This document shows, piece by piece, positions 9,135 through 18,495 of a DNA stretch of 64,000 bases. This stretch comes from Thermococcus guaymasensis DSM 11113 (GTDB taxonomy: Archaea > Methanobacteriota_B > Thermococci > Thermococcales > Thermococcaceae). The position numbers and the translations under genes were made by a program. The notes under the pieces were generated by a model. That model saw nothing but the letters and a program-made list of their open reading frames with translations. It ran no database searches and was not told where the DNA came from. The stretch is taken from assembly GCF_000816105.1 (NCBI RefSeq), contig NZ_CP007140.1:1452388-1516387 (forward strand). The letters run 5' to 3'. Position 1 is the stretch's first letter. The number at the start of each line of letters is the position of its first letter.

Positions 9135-9167
9135 CCGCCGATCAAAGGGATGTGGAGCTGAGGGATA

Positions 9168-12100
9168 ATGAGGGTTGATGAACTTCCCGTCGATGAGAGG
9201 CTTAAACGGGTAATCAAGGAGAGGGGCATAGAGGAACTCTACCCACCGCAGGCGGAAGCGCTGAGGAGCGGTGTCTTAGAGGGCAGGAACCTCCTCCTGG
9301 CAATCCCAACGGCGAGCGGAAAAACACTCGTGAGCGAGATAGTCATGGTCAACAGGCTCCTCCGCGAGGGGGGCAAGGCTGTCTACCTCGTCCCTCTCAA
9401 GGCCTTAGCGGAGGAGAAGTACCGCGAGTTCAGGGAGTGGGAGAAGCTGGGCCTAAAGGTTGCGGCAACAACAGGTGACTACGACTCGACCGACGACTGG
9501 CTCGGAAAGTACGACATAATAGTCGCCACCGCCGAGAAGTTCGACTCACTGCTGAGGCACGGCGCGAGGTGGATTGACGACGTTAAAATCGTTGTCGCCG
9601 ATGAGGTTCATCTAATCGGTTCCTACGACAGAGGAGCAACCCTTGAGATGATTCTGACGCACATGCTCGGGAAGGCCCAGATTCTGGCTTTGAGCGCCAC
9701 CGTCGGCAACGCGGAGGAGCTGGCGGAATGGCTCGACGCTTCCCTCGTCGTCAGCGACTGGCGCCCGGTTCAGCTTAGGAGGGGAGTTTTCCACACGGGA
9801 ACGCTCATCTGGGAGGACGGGAAGGTCGAGAGCTATCCCGAGAACTGGTACTCCCTCGTGGTTGATGCAGTGAAGAGGGGCAAGGGTGCCTTAGTTTTCG
9901 TCAACACGAGGCGCTCGGCTGAGAAAGAAGCTTTAGCGCTCTCGAAGCTCGTCTCTTCCCACCTGACCAAGCCTGAAAAGCGAGCCCTGGAGAGCCTCGC
10001 CAGCCAGCTTGAGGACAACCCCACGAGCGAGAAGCTGAAAAAGGCCCTTAAAGGCGGTGTCGCCTTTCACCACGCGGGGTTGAGCAGGGCGGAGAGAACC
10101 CTAATAGAGGACGCCTTCCGCGAGGGTTTGATCAAGGTAATCACCGCGACGCCGACTCTTTGTATGCACCCAGAAACGCCAGTAATAACAAAAAACGGCG
10201 TTAAAAAAGTAAGTGAGCTCAGTGAAAGAGACGAAGTTCTGACTCACAGTGGCAATTTTAAGAGAGTCATCTCCCCCATCAAACGGCCACATAGGGGCAA
10301 AATGCTTGTAATCAAGGCGAGAGGCACCCTTCCTGTGAGGATAACGCCTGAGCACATGGTGTGGGTTGTTAAAAGAATCCGCCACAAGTCCCACTACTCA
10401 GATGGAAGGCAGGTGATATGGTGGGAGTTCAAGGGACCGGAGTGGATGACCGCTCAAGAACTCAAGGAACTCGTTGAAAACAACAGGGACGAAAAGGTAT
10501 CGTACATGCTCCTTCAGCCAATTCCAGAGCCGAAAGTTACAGTGGACAGAATTCCCCTAAGGAAACAAATCTATGTCTCGAATCAGTTTGGGAAAACGGA
10601 TAAATTGCACCCCTCTGTGAGGAGAACACCTGAGTTCTTACCGCTAAACTTTGAAACTGCAAGGCTGTTAGGCCTGTGGATTGCCGAAGGTTCAACGTCT
10701 AAAACAGGTGCTATAAGCTTTGCTATTGGTACTCACGAAATAGAGATTACAGAATTCCTTGTTCAAACTATTAAAAAGTATTTTCCACGCGCTAACGTCG
10801 TCGTGAATGACCACGAGCGGAATAGGAGGGTAGTCCGCTTCTGCAATAAGAGATTTGCAGAATGGCTCAGGGAGAACATCGGCCATCAAGCTCATAAGAA
10901 GAGGATTCCGAATGTGCTCCTCTTTAACGCGAGCAGGGAAGTTAGACTCGGCCTCCTGAGGGGCCTAATTGAGGGGGACGGCTACGTTAGGAAAAATGAC
11001 TTCAGAAGAGCTAACTATGTAAGCTACACAACAGTCTCCCCAACTTTAGCGTATCAACTTCAGCTCCTCATCGGCTCCCTTGGATACGTGTCTTCAATTT
11101 CGAGAAGTGTGCGGAGGTCGGGAATTGGAAAGAGCAGAAAACCGATTTACGAAGTCAAAATCAGCGGACGCTCCTACTATGAATTGCTTGATGAACTTGG
11201 TCTTGAGGTTCCTCCGAAAGGAAACAGGACCTACAACGTGAACACCATCTGGAACGGCTATCTTCTCTTCAAAGTTCGCTCTGTGGAGGAAGAGTTTTAC
11301 GAGGGAGAGGTCTACAACCTCGAAGTCGAGGACGATGAGAGTTATAGCGTTGGTTTTATTGTGCACAATTCGGCGGGTGTCAATCTCCCCTCATTCAGAG
11401 TAATAATCCGCGACACCAAGCGCTACGCGGGCTTCGGCTGGGCTGACATTCCCGTTTTGGAAATCCAGCAGATGATGGGAAGAGCGGGAAGGCCGAGGTA
11501 CGACAAATACGGCGAGGCCATAATAGTGGCGAGAACCGACGAGCCCGGCAAGCTGATGGAGCGCTACATCCGCGGGAAGCCCGAGAAGCTCTTCTCGATG
11601 CTCGCCAACGAGCAGGCCTTCAGGAGCCAGGTTTTGGCCTTAATCACTAACTTCGGGATTAGGAGCTTCCCCGAGCTCGTCCAATTCCTTGAGAGAACCT
11701 TCTACGCCCACCAGCGGAAGGACTTGAGCTCGCTCGAGTACAAGGCCAAGGACGTCGTCTACTTCCTCATCGAGAACGAGTTCATAGACTTGGATCTCGA
11801 AGACCGCTTCCTGCCGTTGCCGTTCGGAAGGAGAACCTCCCAGTTATACATAGACCCCCTCACAGCGAAGAAGTTTAAAGATGCATTCCCGGCAATCGAG
11901 CGGAACCCTAATCCCTTCGGAATCTTCCAGCTCATAGCCTCAACTCCTGACATGGCCACTTTAACCGCAAGAAGGCGCGAGATGGAGGACTACCTCGACC
12001 TTGCCTACGAGCTCGAGGACAAGCTCTACGCGAGCATACCCTACTACGAGGACTCGCGCTTCCAGGGCTTCCTCGGCCAGGTGAAGACTGCTAAAGTTCT

Positions 12101-12542
12101 CCTCGACTGGATTAACGAAGTTCCTGAGACGAGGATTTACGAGACCTACTCGATAGACCCAGGGGACCTCTACAGGCTTCTTGAGCTTGCAGACTGGCTC
12201 ATGTACTCGCTCATAGAGCTCTACAAACTCTTTGACCCCAAAGATGACGTCCTGCAGTACCTGAGAGACCTTCACCTGAGGCTGAGACACGGCGTCCGCG
12301 AGGAGCTCCTTGAGCTTGTCAAGCTCCCGAACATCGGAAGGAAGAGAGCGAGGGCACTCTACAACGCCGGCTTCAGGAGCGTTGAGGACATCGCCCGGGC
12401 CAAGCCCGCGGAGCTTCTCAGAGTCGAAGGCATCGGTGCGAAAATCCTCGACGGAATCTACCGCCACCTTGGAATTGAGAAGAGCGTGAGTGTGCAGGAG
12501 AGGCCGAAAAAGAGGGGGACGCTTGAGGACTTCCTTAAGTGA
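9168..12542 (+). CDS. hel308: ATP-dependent DNA helicase Hel308 (Hjm) interrupted by an intein
   Basis: Superfamily 2 3'-5' DNA helicase acting at stalled replication forks. The extein is 721 residues, as in Pyrococcus Hjm. It has motif I AIPTASGKT, motif II VVADEVHLIG and motif III LSATVGN. After the intein come SAGVNLPSFRVIIRD and QQMMGRAGRPRYDKYG (motifs V and VI), then the ratchet domain and a C-terminal helix-hairpin-helix (LPNIGRKRARALYNAGFRS). The C-terminus GTLEDFLK resembles a PCNA-interaction tail without the leading glutamine. The ATG at 9168 gives the conserved MRVDELPVDER start. The intein splits the gene at TPTL/SAGVNLP. Confidence 0.95.
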   Translation: MRVDELPVDERLKRVIKERGIEELYPPQAEALRSGVLEGRNLLLAIPTASGKTLVSEIVMVNRLLREGGKAVYLVPLKALAEEKYREFREWEKLGLKVAATTGDYDSTDDWLGKYDIIVATAEKFDSLLRHGARWIDDVKIVVADEVHLIGSYDRGATLEMILTHMLGKAQILALSATVGNAEELAEWLDASLVVSDWRPVQLRRGVFHTGTLIWEDGKVESYPENWYSLVVDAVKRGKGALVFVNTRRSAEKEALALSKLVSSHLTKPEKRALESLASQLEDNPTSEKLKKALKGGVAFHHAGLSRAERTLIEDAFREGLIKVITATPTLCMHPETPVITKNGVKKVSELSERDEVLTHSGNFKRVISPIKRPHRGKMLVIKARGTLPVRITPEHMVWVVKRIRHKSHYSDGRQVIWWEFKGPEWMTAQELKELVENNRDEKVSYMLLQPIPEPKVTVDRIPLRKQIYVSNQFGKTDKLHPSVRRTPEFLPLNFETARLLGLWIAEGSTSKTGAISFAIGTHEIEITEFLVQTIKKYFPRANVVVNDHERNRRVVRFCNKRFAEWLRENIGHQAHKKRIPNVLLFNASREVRLGLLRGLIEGDGYVRKNDFRRANYVSYTTVSPTLAYQLQLLIGSLGYVSSISRSVRRSGIGKSRKPIYEVKISGRSYYELLDELGLEVPPKGNRTYNVNTIWNGYLLFKVRSVEEEFYEGEVYNLEVEDDESYSVGFIVHNSAGVNLPSFRVIIRDTKRYAGFGWADIPVLEIQQMMGRAGRPRYDKYGEAIIVARTDEPGKLMERYIRGKPEKLFSMLANEQAFRSQVLALITNFGIRSFPELVQFLERTFYAHQRKDLSSLEYKAKDVVYFLIENEFIDLDLEDRFLPLPFGRRTSQLYIDPLTAKKFKDAFPAIERNPNPFGIFQLIASTPDMATLTARRREMEDYLDLAYELEDKLYASIPYYEDSRFQGFLGQVKTAKVLLDWINEVPETRIYETYSIDPGDLYRLLELADWLMYSLIELYKLFDPKDDVLQYLRDLHLRLRHGVREELLELVKLPNIGRKRARALYNAGFRSVEDIARAKPAELLRVEGIGAKILDGIYRHLGIEKSVSVQERPKKRGTLEDFLK
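10161..11369 (+). other. Intein with LAGLIDADG homing endonuclease inside Hel308
   Basis: 403 residues, codons 332-734 of the host frame. Block A starts with Cys (CMHPETPVITKNGVKKVSEL) and block B is ITPEHMVWV. Two dodecapeptide motifs, LLGLWIAEG and LLRGLIEGDG, mark the endonuclease. The C-terminal blocks end VEDDESYSVGFIVHN, followed by Ser as the +1 extein residue. All splicing residues (Cys1, block-B His, penultimate His, terminal Asn) are present, so splicing should work; the first endonuclease motif has E in place of D, which is a common variant. The stretch is visibly more AT-rich than the flanking extein. Confidence 0.93.
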
Positions 12543-12593
12543 CCCTTTGGGTTACCTTTTTAAATCCCCTCTGAGCTACTCCGGGTGGGCTCA

Positions 12594-13166
12594 ATGATAG
12601 TGATAGTAACTGGAATGCCCGGTTCTGGAAAGAGCAAGATTGTAAAGGAGTTCGAGAGAAGAGGTTTTCCCAGCGTTTCCCTCGGTGACATCGTCCGTGA
12701 GGAAACGGTGAAGCGGGGTCTTGAACTCACCAAGGAGAACGTCGCAAAGGTGAGCATACGCCTGAGGCAGGAACTCGGCCAGAACGCGGTCGCGAAGCTC
12801 GCCGTTGAGAAGGTGAGGGCTTTTTTAGAGAAGAGCCCGCTCGTTGTCATAGACGGCGTCCGTTCCCTTGACGAGGTGGGGACCTTCAGGAGTGCCTTTC
12901 CGGGGGAGGAAATCATCATCATCGCCGTCCACACGCCACCAAGGCTCCGCTTCGAGAGGCTAAAAGCCAGGGGCAGGCACGACGACCCGCAGAGCTGGGA
13001 GGACTTCGAGGAGAGGGACTGGAAGGAGCTCCGCTTTGGAATCGGTGGCGTTATAGCGATGGCCGACCACATGCTGATAAACGACGGCTCAAAGGAGGAG
13101 TACGAGGAGAAAGTCGAGACCCTCGTCGAGAGAATCATCCAAGGGCTGAATCGAGGAGGAGCATGA
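12594..13166 (+). CDS. UPF0200-type P-loop nucleotide kinase
   Basis: 190-residue P-loop kinase of the UPF0200 family, related to adenylate kinase and dephospho-CoA kinase; the true substrate is not established. The N-terminus IVIVTGMPGSGKSKIVKEFE carries Walker A. FPSVSLGDIVREE and VVIDGVRSLDEVGTF resemble the NMP-binding and Walker B regions, and RFERLKARGRHDDP the lid. The ATG at 12594 has GGTGGG upstream; GTG at 12585 is weaker. The 3' end overlaps the convergent ZIP gene by 32 bases. Confidence 0.88.
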   Translation: MIVIVTGMPGSGKSKIVKEFERRGFPSVSLGDIVREETVKRGLELTKENVAKVSIRLRQELGQNAVAKLAVEKVRAFLEKSPLVVIDGVRSLDEVGTFRSAFPGEEIIIIAVHTPPRLRFERLKARGRHDDPQSWEDFEERDWKELRFGIGGVIAMADHMLINDGSKEEYEEKVETLVERIIQGLNRGGA

Positions 13167-13941
13167 TGTAAAAGCCCGCGAAGAAGCCCAGCGTGACGAG
13201 GGTCTCGCTCTTCTCCCCCTTGTATATCTCTGGGATCATCTCCTTGACGGTGACGTAGAGCATCGCTCCCCCAGCGAGGCCGAGGCCATAGGGAAGTATT
13301 CCGGAGAAGGCCGTGAAGAAGACCGCGCCGAGGATTACCATGATCATCTCGGCCAAACCACTCAGGACTCCAACGAGGACGGGGCCGAGGCTCTTCTTCT
13401 GTATGACCGCGAGCGGGAGCGAGACGACGGTTCCCTCGGGAAAGTCCTGAATGCCTATCGCTATTGCCGTGACGAGGCCGACCTCGAGGTTGTAGACGAG
13501 GGAAGTTCCAACGGCCAAGCCCTCGGGCAGGTTGTGGATTATCAGTGCGAAAACGAGGAGCCAGACCTTTCTCAGCCTCTCCTTCATGGCCTTTGGGCCC
13601 TCGTAGCCCCTGACGAGGTGCTCGTGGGGTAAAAGCCTGTCAACGGCGTAAATCAGCAGGACGCCGAGGGCTATCCCAACGGCCACCGGCGGGAACCCGG
13701 CGCTCTCTATCCCCGGCAGAATCAGGGAGGTGAACGAGGCAACAATCATGACCCCGGCCGCGAAGCTGAGCGAGAAGTCAACGCCTTCAGCGGGAAGTTT
13801 TTTCGCGAAAATCGCTACCATAGCGCCGAGCGACGTCATGAGCGCGACGAAAAGACCCGCGTAGAAGGACACCCATATCAGGCTTCCCCCGCTCAGCTTC
13901 AACAGGTAGCTTGCAAGGTTTTCGATGAAGCCTTCTAACAT
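13135..13941 (-). CDS. ZIP-family divalent metal transporter
   Basis: 268-residue membrane protein with about eight helices. The two ZIP metal-site motifs are FALIIHNLPEGLAVG (helix IV) and AIGIQDFPEGTVVSLPLA (helix V), placing it in the ZIP family that imports zinc, iron or manganese. A charged loop rich in His and Glu (LLPHEHLVRGYEGP) lies between helices III and IV, as usual. A perfect CCCTAATTATTAGGG palindrome lies 11 bases before the ATG, between TATA box and start, which suggests metal-dependent repression. Confidence 0.92.
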   Translation of the reverse strand: MLEGFIENLASYLLKLSGGSLIWVSFYAGLFVALMTSLGAMVAIFAKKLPAEGVDFSLSFAAGVMIVASFTSLILPGIESAGFPPVAVGIALGVLLIYAVDRLLPHEHLVRGYEGPKAMKERLRKVWLLVFALIIHNLPEGLAVGTSLVYNLEVGLVTAIAIGIQDFPEGTVVSLPLAVIQKKSLGPVLVGVLSGLAEMIMVILGAVFFTAFSGILPYGLGLAGGAMLYVTVKEMIPEIYKGEKSETLVTLGFFAGFYIMLLLDSALG

Positions 13942-13951
13942 ATTTAGGCCA

Positions 13952-13966
13952 CCCTAATTATTAGGG
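13952..13966. promoter_or_regulatory. Palindromic operator in front of the ZIP gene
   Basis: CCCTAATTATTAGGG is a perfect 15-bp palindrome in the 70-base divergent region. For the ZIP gene it lies between the TATA element (TTATAAAC on the minus strand, about 13974-13981) and the start codon, a position that would block transcription. The same TATA stretch could also serve the divergent RNA-binding-protein gene. A DtxR/MntR-type repressor is a reasonable guess for the binder. Confidence 0.55.
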
Positions 13967-14011
13967 CGGTTGGGTTTATAAGCCTTCTTTCGACCTTAGC
14001 CCGGTGAGAGC

Positions 14012-14428
14012 ATGGAGGAGCTGTTTGAGGAAGTCGAGCTTGAGGCGTACGTTTACCCGACCGAGGACATAGAGAAGGTAAAGAGGGCCATGCTGAACCT
14101 CGTGCCCGATTTGGAGTTCGAGGTCTTTGACCGGGGCGATTACATAATACTCACCGGAAAAACGAGGAGCAGGAAAGCGCTGAGCAGGCTCTACGAGCTA
14201 TTCAGGGGTCAAGCGATACTCGACACGGCGCGCTCGTTCCTTGAGGAGGGCTACTTCGGGGAGGAGATAATCGTCAAAGTGAACAAGCAGGCGGCCTACG
14301 CTGGCGTTGTGAACTTCAACGAAGAGTCTCCGCTGGGCCCGATAACGATAATAATCCGCACAAAGAACCCGAAGAAGCTCATGAAGTGGTTAGCTCCGAG
14401 GACGAAGGACGGTATTCCAATAGAGTAA
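14012..14428 (+). CDS. Exosome-associated-type RNA-binding protein (PF01877 family)
   Basis: 138 residues with a dsRBD-like fold, matching the archaeal RNA-binding family annotated near exosome and ribosomal genes. Visible pieces are [39 protein letters not shown] and [24 protein letters not shown]. The ATG follows GGTGAGAGC. It precedes the ribosomal protein S15 gene by about 80 bases, consistent with a role in RNA metabolism. The precise target is unknown. Confidence 0.82.
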   Translation: MEELFEEVELEAYVYPTEDIEKVKRAMLNLVPDLEFEVFDRGDYIILTGKTRSRKALSRLYELFRGQAILDTARSFLEEGYFGEEIIVKVNKQAAYAGVVNFNEESPLGPITIIIRTKNPKKLMKWLAPRTKDGIPIE

Positions 14429-14511
14429 GGAGAAAGGTTTTTAAATTCCCAGCCACTTTCTGAGCCGAAGGGGCGGCTGGCGGGAGCTGGCCGTCACCGG
14501 GAGGTGATTGT

Positions 14512-14967
14512 ATGGCAAGAATGCACGCGAGAAAGAGAGGTAAGTCAGGCTCGAAGAAGCCCCCAAGGAGCGCTCCCCCGGCGTGGGTGGAGTACACTGC
14601 CGAAGAGGTTGAGGCTCTGGTTGTAAAGCTCAGGAAGGAAGGTTACAGCGCGGCCATGATAGGGACGATTCTCCGTGACCAGTATGGAATACCCAGCGTC
14701 AAGCTGATAACAGGGAAGAAGATCACCAAGATCCTTGAGGAGAACGGCCTCGCACCCGAGATCCCGGAGGATCTAATGGCCCTCATCAGAAAGGCAGTCA
14801 ACCTTAGGAAGCACCTCGAACAGCACCCGAAGGACAAGCACTCCAGGAGGGGTCTCCAGCTCACCGAGAGCAAAATTAGGAGACTCGTCAAGTACTACAG
14901 GAGAACCGGCAAGCTTCCGGCCAAGTGGCGCTACGATCCGGAGCAGGCCAAGCTGCTCGTCCGCTGA
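14512..14967 (+). CDS. rps15: 30S ribosomal protein S15 (S13e type)
   Basis: 151 residues. The archaeal N-terminal extension begins [19 protein letters not shown], then the S15 core with [42 protein letters not shown] and [20 protein letters not shown]. It binds the 16S rRNA central domain at helix 22. GGGAGGTGATTGT precedes the ATG. A TATA-like GTTTTTAAATTCC lies about 75 bases upstream, so an untranslated leader of some length with GC-rich sequence is likely. The GAN gene follows after 28 bases. Confidence 0.96.
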   Translation: MARMHARKRGKSGSKKPPRSAPPAWVEYTAEEVEALVVKLRKEGYSAAMIGTILRDQYGIPSVKLITGKKITKILEENGLAPEIPEDLMALIRKAVNLRKHLEQHPKDKHSRRGLQLTESKIRRLVKYYRRTGKLPAKWRYDPEQAKLLVR

Positions 14968-14995
14968 TCCCTTTCCTTCTTCTTGGTGATGCCAG

Positions 14996-16423
14996 GTGGA
15001 TAAGAACGCCTTCTTGGAGCGGGCGAGGGAAGGGGCCGAGCTAATCAAGATGCACATCGAGTTAGGGCACACTATAAGGATCATCTCCCACCGCGATGCA
15101 GACGGTATCACCGCAGGTGCGATTCTCGCGAAGGCAGTAGCCAGGGAAGGGGGCAGTTTTCAGCTCAGCATCGTCAAACAGGTGAGTGAGGAGCTGATCA
15201 AGGAGCTCGCCGAAGAGAGGAGAGATGTCTACGTCTTCAGCGACCTCGGAAGCGGCTCAATTGAACTGATCGATAAGTACCTTGATTTTGCCACGGTCGT
15301 CGTTATTGACCACCATCCGCCGGAAAAGGAGAGTTTCTCCGTTGACTCTCATCTCCTTGTTAACCCAGTCCCCTTTGGGGCAAACAGCGTCCGTGATCTA
15401 AGCGGTTCCGGCGCAGCGTACTTTGTTGTCAGAGAGATGAACAGGGACAACAGAGAGCTCGCATACATAGCGATAGTCGGCGCAGTCGGGGACATGCAGG
15501 AGATAGACGGGACATTCCATGGATTGAACCTCGATATCATTGAGGACGGCAAGAAGCTTGGCATACTTGAAGTCAGGAAGGAGCTCCGCCTGTTCGGAAG
15601 GGAAAGCAGGCCCCTGAGACAGATGCTAGCATACGCCACCAACCCAGAGATACCTGAAATCACCGGAGACGAGAGAAAGGCAATAGAATGGCTCCGTTCA
15701 AAGGGCTTTGACCCCGACAAACACTACTGGCAGCTGAGGGAGGAGGAGAAAAAGAAACTCCACGATGCCCTCGTGCTCCACATGATAAAGCACGGTGCCC
15801 CCAAGGAGGCCATAGACAGGCTGATAGGCGATGTTGTCGTTAGCCCGCTCTATCCCGAAGGCGATGTTCGTCATGAGGCGAGGGAATTCGCTACCCTGCT
15901 CAATGCGACCGGCCGTTTGAACGCGGGCACGTTAGGCGTTGCCATATGCCTCGGCGACGAGGAGGCCTACAGAAAGGCCCGGAAGATGCTCGACGACTAC
16001 AAGAGGGAGCAGATCGAGGCGAGGAAGTTCATAATCCAGAACTGGAGCATGGTTGAGGAAGGGGAGCACGCCTACGTTTTCTACGCCGGCAAAAACATAC
16101 GCGATACACTAGTTGGCATCGCCGCGAACATAGCGATAAACTCCGGCTTGGCTGATCCCGAGAAGCCTGTGGTGGTCATAGCCGACAGCGAGGAGGACGA
16201 GAACCTCGTCAAGGGATCAGCCAGAACGACCGAGAAGGCCCTTGCCAAGGGCTATCATCTTGGGGAGGCCCTGAGAGAGGTCGCGGAGAAGCTTGGCGGT
16301 GAAGGCGGCGGTCACGCGATAGCGGCTGGAATACGCTTCCCCAAGGGAAGGATAAGCGAGTTCATAAGGCTGTTCAACGAGGCCCTGGCCAAGCAAGTGG
16401 GAGGAGAGAAGGGTGGAGATTAA
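14996..16423 (+). CDS. gan: GINS-associated RecJ-like nuclease GAN
   Basis: DHH-family single-strand 5'-3' exonuclease that binds GINS in the archaeal replisome (a Cdc45/RecJ relative), 475 residues. Catalytic motifs are [13 protein letters not shown] near residue 31, SDLGSG, and [19 protein letters not shown] is motif IV. The DHHA1 substrate-binding domain ends with [16 protein letters not shown]. All metal ligands are present, so it is probably an active nuclease. GTG start at 14996 with GGTGATGCCAG upstream. The 3' end overlaps pcc1 by 11 bases. Confidence 0.93.
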   Translation: MDKNAFLERAREGAELIKMHIELGHTIRIISHRDADGITAGAILAKAVAREGGSFQLSIVKQVSEELIKELAEERRDVYVFSDLGSGSIELIDKYLDFATVVVIDHHPPEKESFSVDSHLLVNPVPFGANSVRDLSGSGAAYFVVREMNRDNRELAYIAIVGAVGDMQEIDGTFHGLNLDIIEDGKKLGILEVRKELRLFGRESRPLRQMLAYATNPEIPEITGDERKAIEWLRSKGFDPDKHYWQLREEEKKKLHDALVLHMIKHGAPKEAIDRLIGDVVVSPLYPEGDVRHEAREFATLLNATGRLNAGTLGVAICLGDEEAYRKARKMLDDYKREQIEARKFIIQNWSMVEEGEHAYVFYAGKNIRDTLVGIAANIAINSGLADPEKPVVVIADSEEDENLVKGSARTTEKALAKGYHLGEALREVAEKLGGEGGGHAIAAGIRFPKGRISEFIRLFNEALAKQVGGEKGGD

Positions 16424-16673
16424 AGCGCGCGTAGAGATCGTCTGGAAGTACGGGGACGAGGCTGTTGCGAAGGCCGTTGCCGAGGCCGTTCAGGTTGATA
16501 ACGAGTCCATGCCTGCCGGGCTAAAGAAAAGTTTAAATGTGGAAACCCGATGGGTTGATGGGATCGTAAGGACAAAGATTAAATACTCGGGGGAAATTGA
16601 GACCCTCATCAAAGCCCTCGATGACCTTGTGTTTTCGGTCAAGATCGCCGAGGAAATCGCCGAAAAGGTGTGA
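16413..16673 (+). CDS. pcc1: KEOPS complex subunit Pcc1
   Basis: 86-residue CTAG/Pcc1-family protein that dimerises and bridges KEOPS, the complex making threonylcarbamoyl-adenosine in tRNA. The sequence fits: beta strands [32 protein letters not shown], the basic [20 protein letters not shown], and a C-terminal helix [16 protein letters not shown]. The GTG start at 16413 lies inside the end of the GAN gene, with GGAGGAGAG upstream. The same arrangement of GAN, pcc1 and S3Ae recurs in related archaea and links replication, tRNA modification and translation in one operon. Confidence 0.88.
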   Translation: MEIKARVEIVWKYGDEAVAKAVAEAVQVDNESMPAGLKKSLNVETRWVDGIVRTKIKYSGEIETLIKALDDLVFSVKIAEEIAEKV

Positions 16674-16688
16674 GGTGGAGGTGTTAAG

Positions 16689-17291
16689 ATGGCAAGAGCT
16701 AATCCGAAGAGGAAGGCCACCGCGGCCAAGGATAAGTGGAAGATGAAAGAGTGGTTCGTCGTCTACGCTCCCGACTTCTTCGGGAGCAAGGAGATCGGCC
16801 TTACACCAGCTGACGAACCAGAGAAGGTCATAGGAAGGGTTGTTGAGACAACTTTGAAGGACCTCACCGGAGACTTCACCAAGGGCCACGTCAAGCTCTA
16901 CTTCCAGGTCTACGACGTCAAGGGCCAGAACGCATACACCAAGTTCAAGGGGCACACCCTCGCCAGGAGCTACATAAGGAGCCTCGTCAGAAGGAGGACG
17001 ACACGCGTTGACGGGATATTCAACATCACAACCAAGGACGGCTACAAGCTGAGGGTCATGGGTATGGTCATCGCCTACAGGCGCATTCAGACCAGTCAGG
17101 AGAGGGCCATAAGGAGGATCATCCAGGACATCATATACAAGAAGGCCGAAGAGCTCAACTTCGCCGACTTCGTCCTCCAGTCTGTCAACGGCCAGATAGC
17201 GAGCGAGATAGCCAAGGAAGCCAGAAAGATCTACCCGATAAAGCGCGCCGAAATCAGGAAGATCAAGGTTCTGGCCGAGCCGGAAGCCTGA
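16689..17291 (+). CDS. rps3ae: 30S ribosomal protein S3Ae
   Basis: 200 residues, the archaeal/eukaryotic S1e (S3Ae) protein of the small-subunit platform. Characteristic pieces are [59 protein letters not shown] and the C-terminal [14 protein letters not shown]. The ATG at 16689 follows GGTGGAGGTGTTAAG. It is the last gene of the S15-GAN-Pcc1-S3Ae run; about 100 bases separate it from the next gene, which has its own promoter. Confidence 0.96.
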   Translation: MARANPKRKATAAKDKWKMKEWFVVYAPDFFGSKEIGLTPADEPEKVIGRVVETTLKDLTGDFTKGHVKLYFQVYDVKGQNAYTKFKGHTLARSYIRSLVRRRTTRVDGIFNITTKDGYKLRVMGMVIAYRRIQTSQERAIRRIIQDIIYKKAEELNFADFVLQSVNGQIASEIAKEARKIYPIKRAEIRKIKVLAEPEA

Positions 17292-17394
17292 TTTCTTCCT
17301 TCCTTTTCTGATCTATTGCCCCCCATTTTCAAGAGGTAAACCTTATTAAGCCACCCGAACACATTCAGATGAAGATCTAAAGGAGGCGAAAGCC

Positions 17395-18432
17395 ATGGTG
17401 AACCTCGAACTGCTCAAGAAGATCGTTGAGGCCCCTGGCGTTTCTGGCTATGAGTTCCTCGGAATAAGGGACGTCGTTATAGAGGAGCTCAAGCCCTATG
17501 TCGACGAGATCAAAGTGGACAAGCTGGGCAACGTCATCGCCCACAAGAAGGGCAGCGGGCCGAAGATTATGATCGCCGCCCACATGGACAAGATAGGCGT
17601 CATGGTCAATCACATAGACAAGGAGGGCTACCTCCACGTTGTTCCGGTCGGTGGCGTTGACCCAAGAACCCTCGTCGCCCAGAGGATAAGGTTCTTCACC
17701 GAGAAGGGCGAGCGCTACGGAGTCGTCGGCCACATACCCCCGCACATCCAGAAGCCCGAGGACAGGAAGAAGGCCGCGGACTGGGACACCATCGTTGTGG
17801 ACGTCGGCGCTGACAGCAAGGAGGAAGCCGAGGAGATGGGCTTCCGCGTTGGAACGGTCGGCGAGTTCGCTCCTGCATTCGTCCAGCTCAACGAAAACAG
17901 GATTGCAACGCCATATCTCGACGACCGCGTCTGTCTCTACGCCATGATAGAGGCCGCCAAGGCCGTTGAGAACCACGAGGCGGACATATACTTCGTTGCC
18001 TCCGTGCAGGAGGAGGTCGGCCTCCGCGGTGCTAGGGTCGCGAGCTACGCCATCGACCCGGAGATAGGCATAGCGATGGACGTCACCTTCGCCAAGCAGG
18101 TCGGCGACAAGGGCAAGATTGTGCCCAAGCTCGGCGGCGGCCCAGTCATGGACGTCGGCCCGAACATCAACCCCAAGGTTCGTGCCTTTGCCGACGAGGT
18201 TGCGAAGAAGTACGACATTCCACTTCAGGTGGAGGCGTCTCCGAGGCCGACCGGAACCGACGCCAACATAATGCAGATCAACAGGGAGGGCGTCGCGACC
18301 GCCGTGCTGAGCATACCGATAAGGTACATGCACAGCCAGGTCGAGACCGCTGACATAAGGGACATCGACAAGACCATCGAGTTTGCCAAGCACTTCCTTG
18401 AAGAGCTCAGGCCGATGAACCTCACTCCGTGA
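17395..18432 (+). CDS. M42-family (TET) aminopeptidase
   Basis: 345-residue dinuclear metal aminopeptidase forming large tetrahedral particles that finish peptide degradation. Metal ligands are visible: H and D in [12 protein letters not shown] in [13 protein letters not shown], the EE pair in [15 protein letters not shown] in GIAMDVTF and H in RYMHSQVET. Substrate class (Leu-, Glu-, Lys- or Gly-specific) cannot be fixed by eye. The promoter region lies at about 17330-17345 (AAACCTTATTAAG); AAAGGAGGCG precedes the ATG. The gene ends inside a tandem CTCACTCCGTGAG repeat. Confidence 0.92.
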   Translation: MVNLELLKKIVEAPGVSGYEFLGIRDVVIEELKPYVDEIKVDKLGNVIAHKKGSGPKIMIAAHMDKIGVMVNHIDKEGYLHVVPVGGVDPRTLVAQRIRFFTEKGERYGVVGHIPPHIQKPEDRKKAADWDTIVVDVGADSKEEAEEMGFRVGTVGEFAPAFVQLNENRIATPYLDDRVCLYAMIEAAKAVENHEADIYFVASVQEEVGLRGARVASYAIDPEIGIAMDVTFAKQVGDKGKIVPKLGGGPVMDVGPNINPKVRAFADEVAKKYDIPLQVEASPRPTGTDANIMQINREGVATAVLSIPIRYMHSQVETADIRDIDKTIEFAKHFLEELRPMNLTP

Positions 18433-18450
18433 GCGATCTCACTCCGTGAG
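18421..18450. repeat. Tandem copies of a small hairpin at the M42 gene end
   Basis: CTCACTCCGTGAG occurs at 18421-18433 and again at 18438-18450, four bases apart. Each copy is a five-base-pair stem with a three-base loop. The first copy contains the M42 stop codon. It could be a weak terminator or simply a small slippage duplication. Confidence 0.6.
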
Positions 18451-18495
18451 GGAAAGGTTTATTGACCTTTCTTCCCTCTTATATTTGGTGACCCG

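Noticed and set aside
17377-18393. Minus-strand open frame covering the M42 aminopeptidase gene
   Set aside because: Low-complexity Val/Leu/Asp/Arg translation typical of antisense shadows; the plus-strand gene has all catalytic residues.
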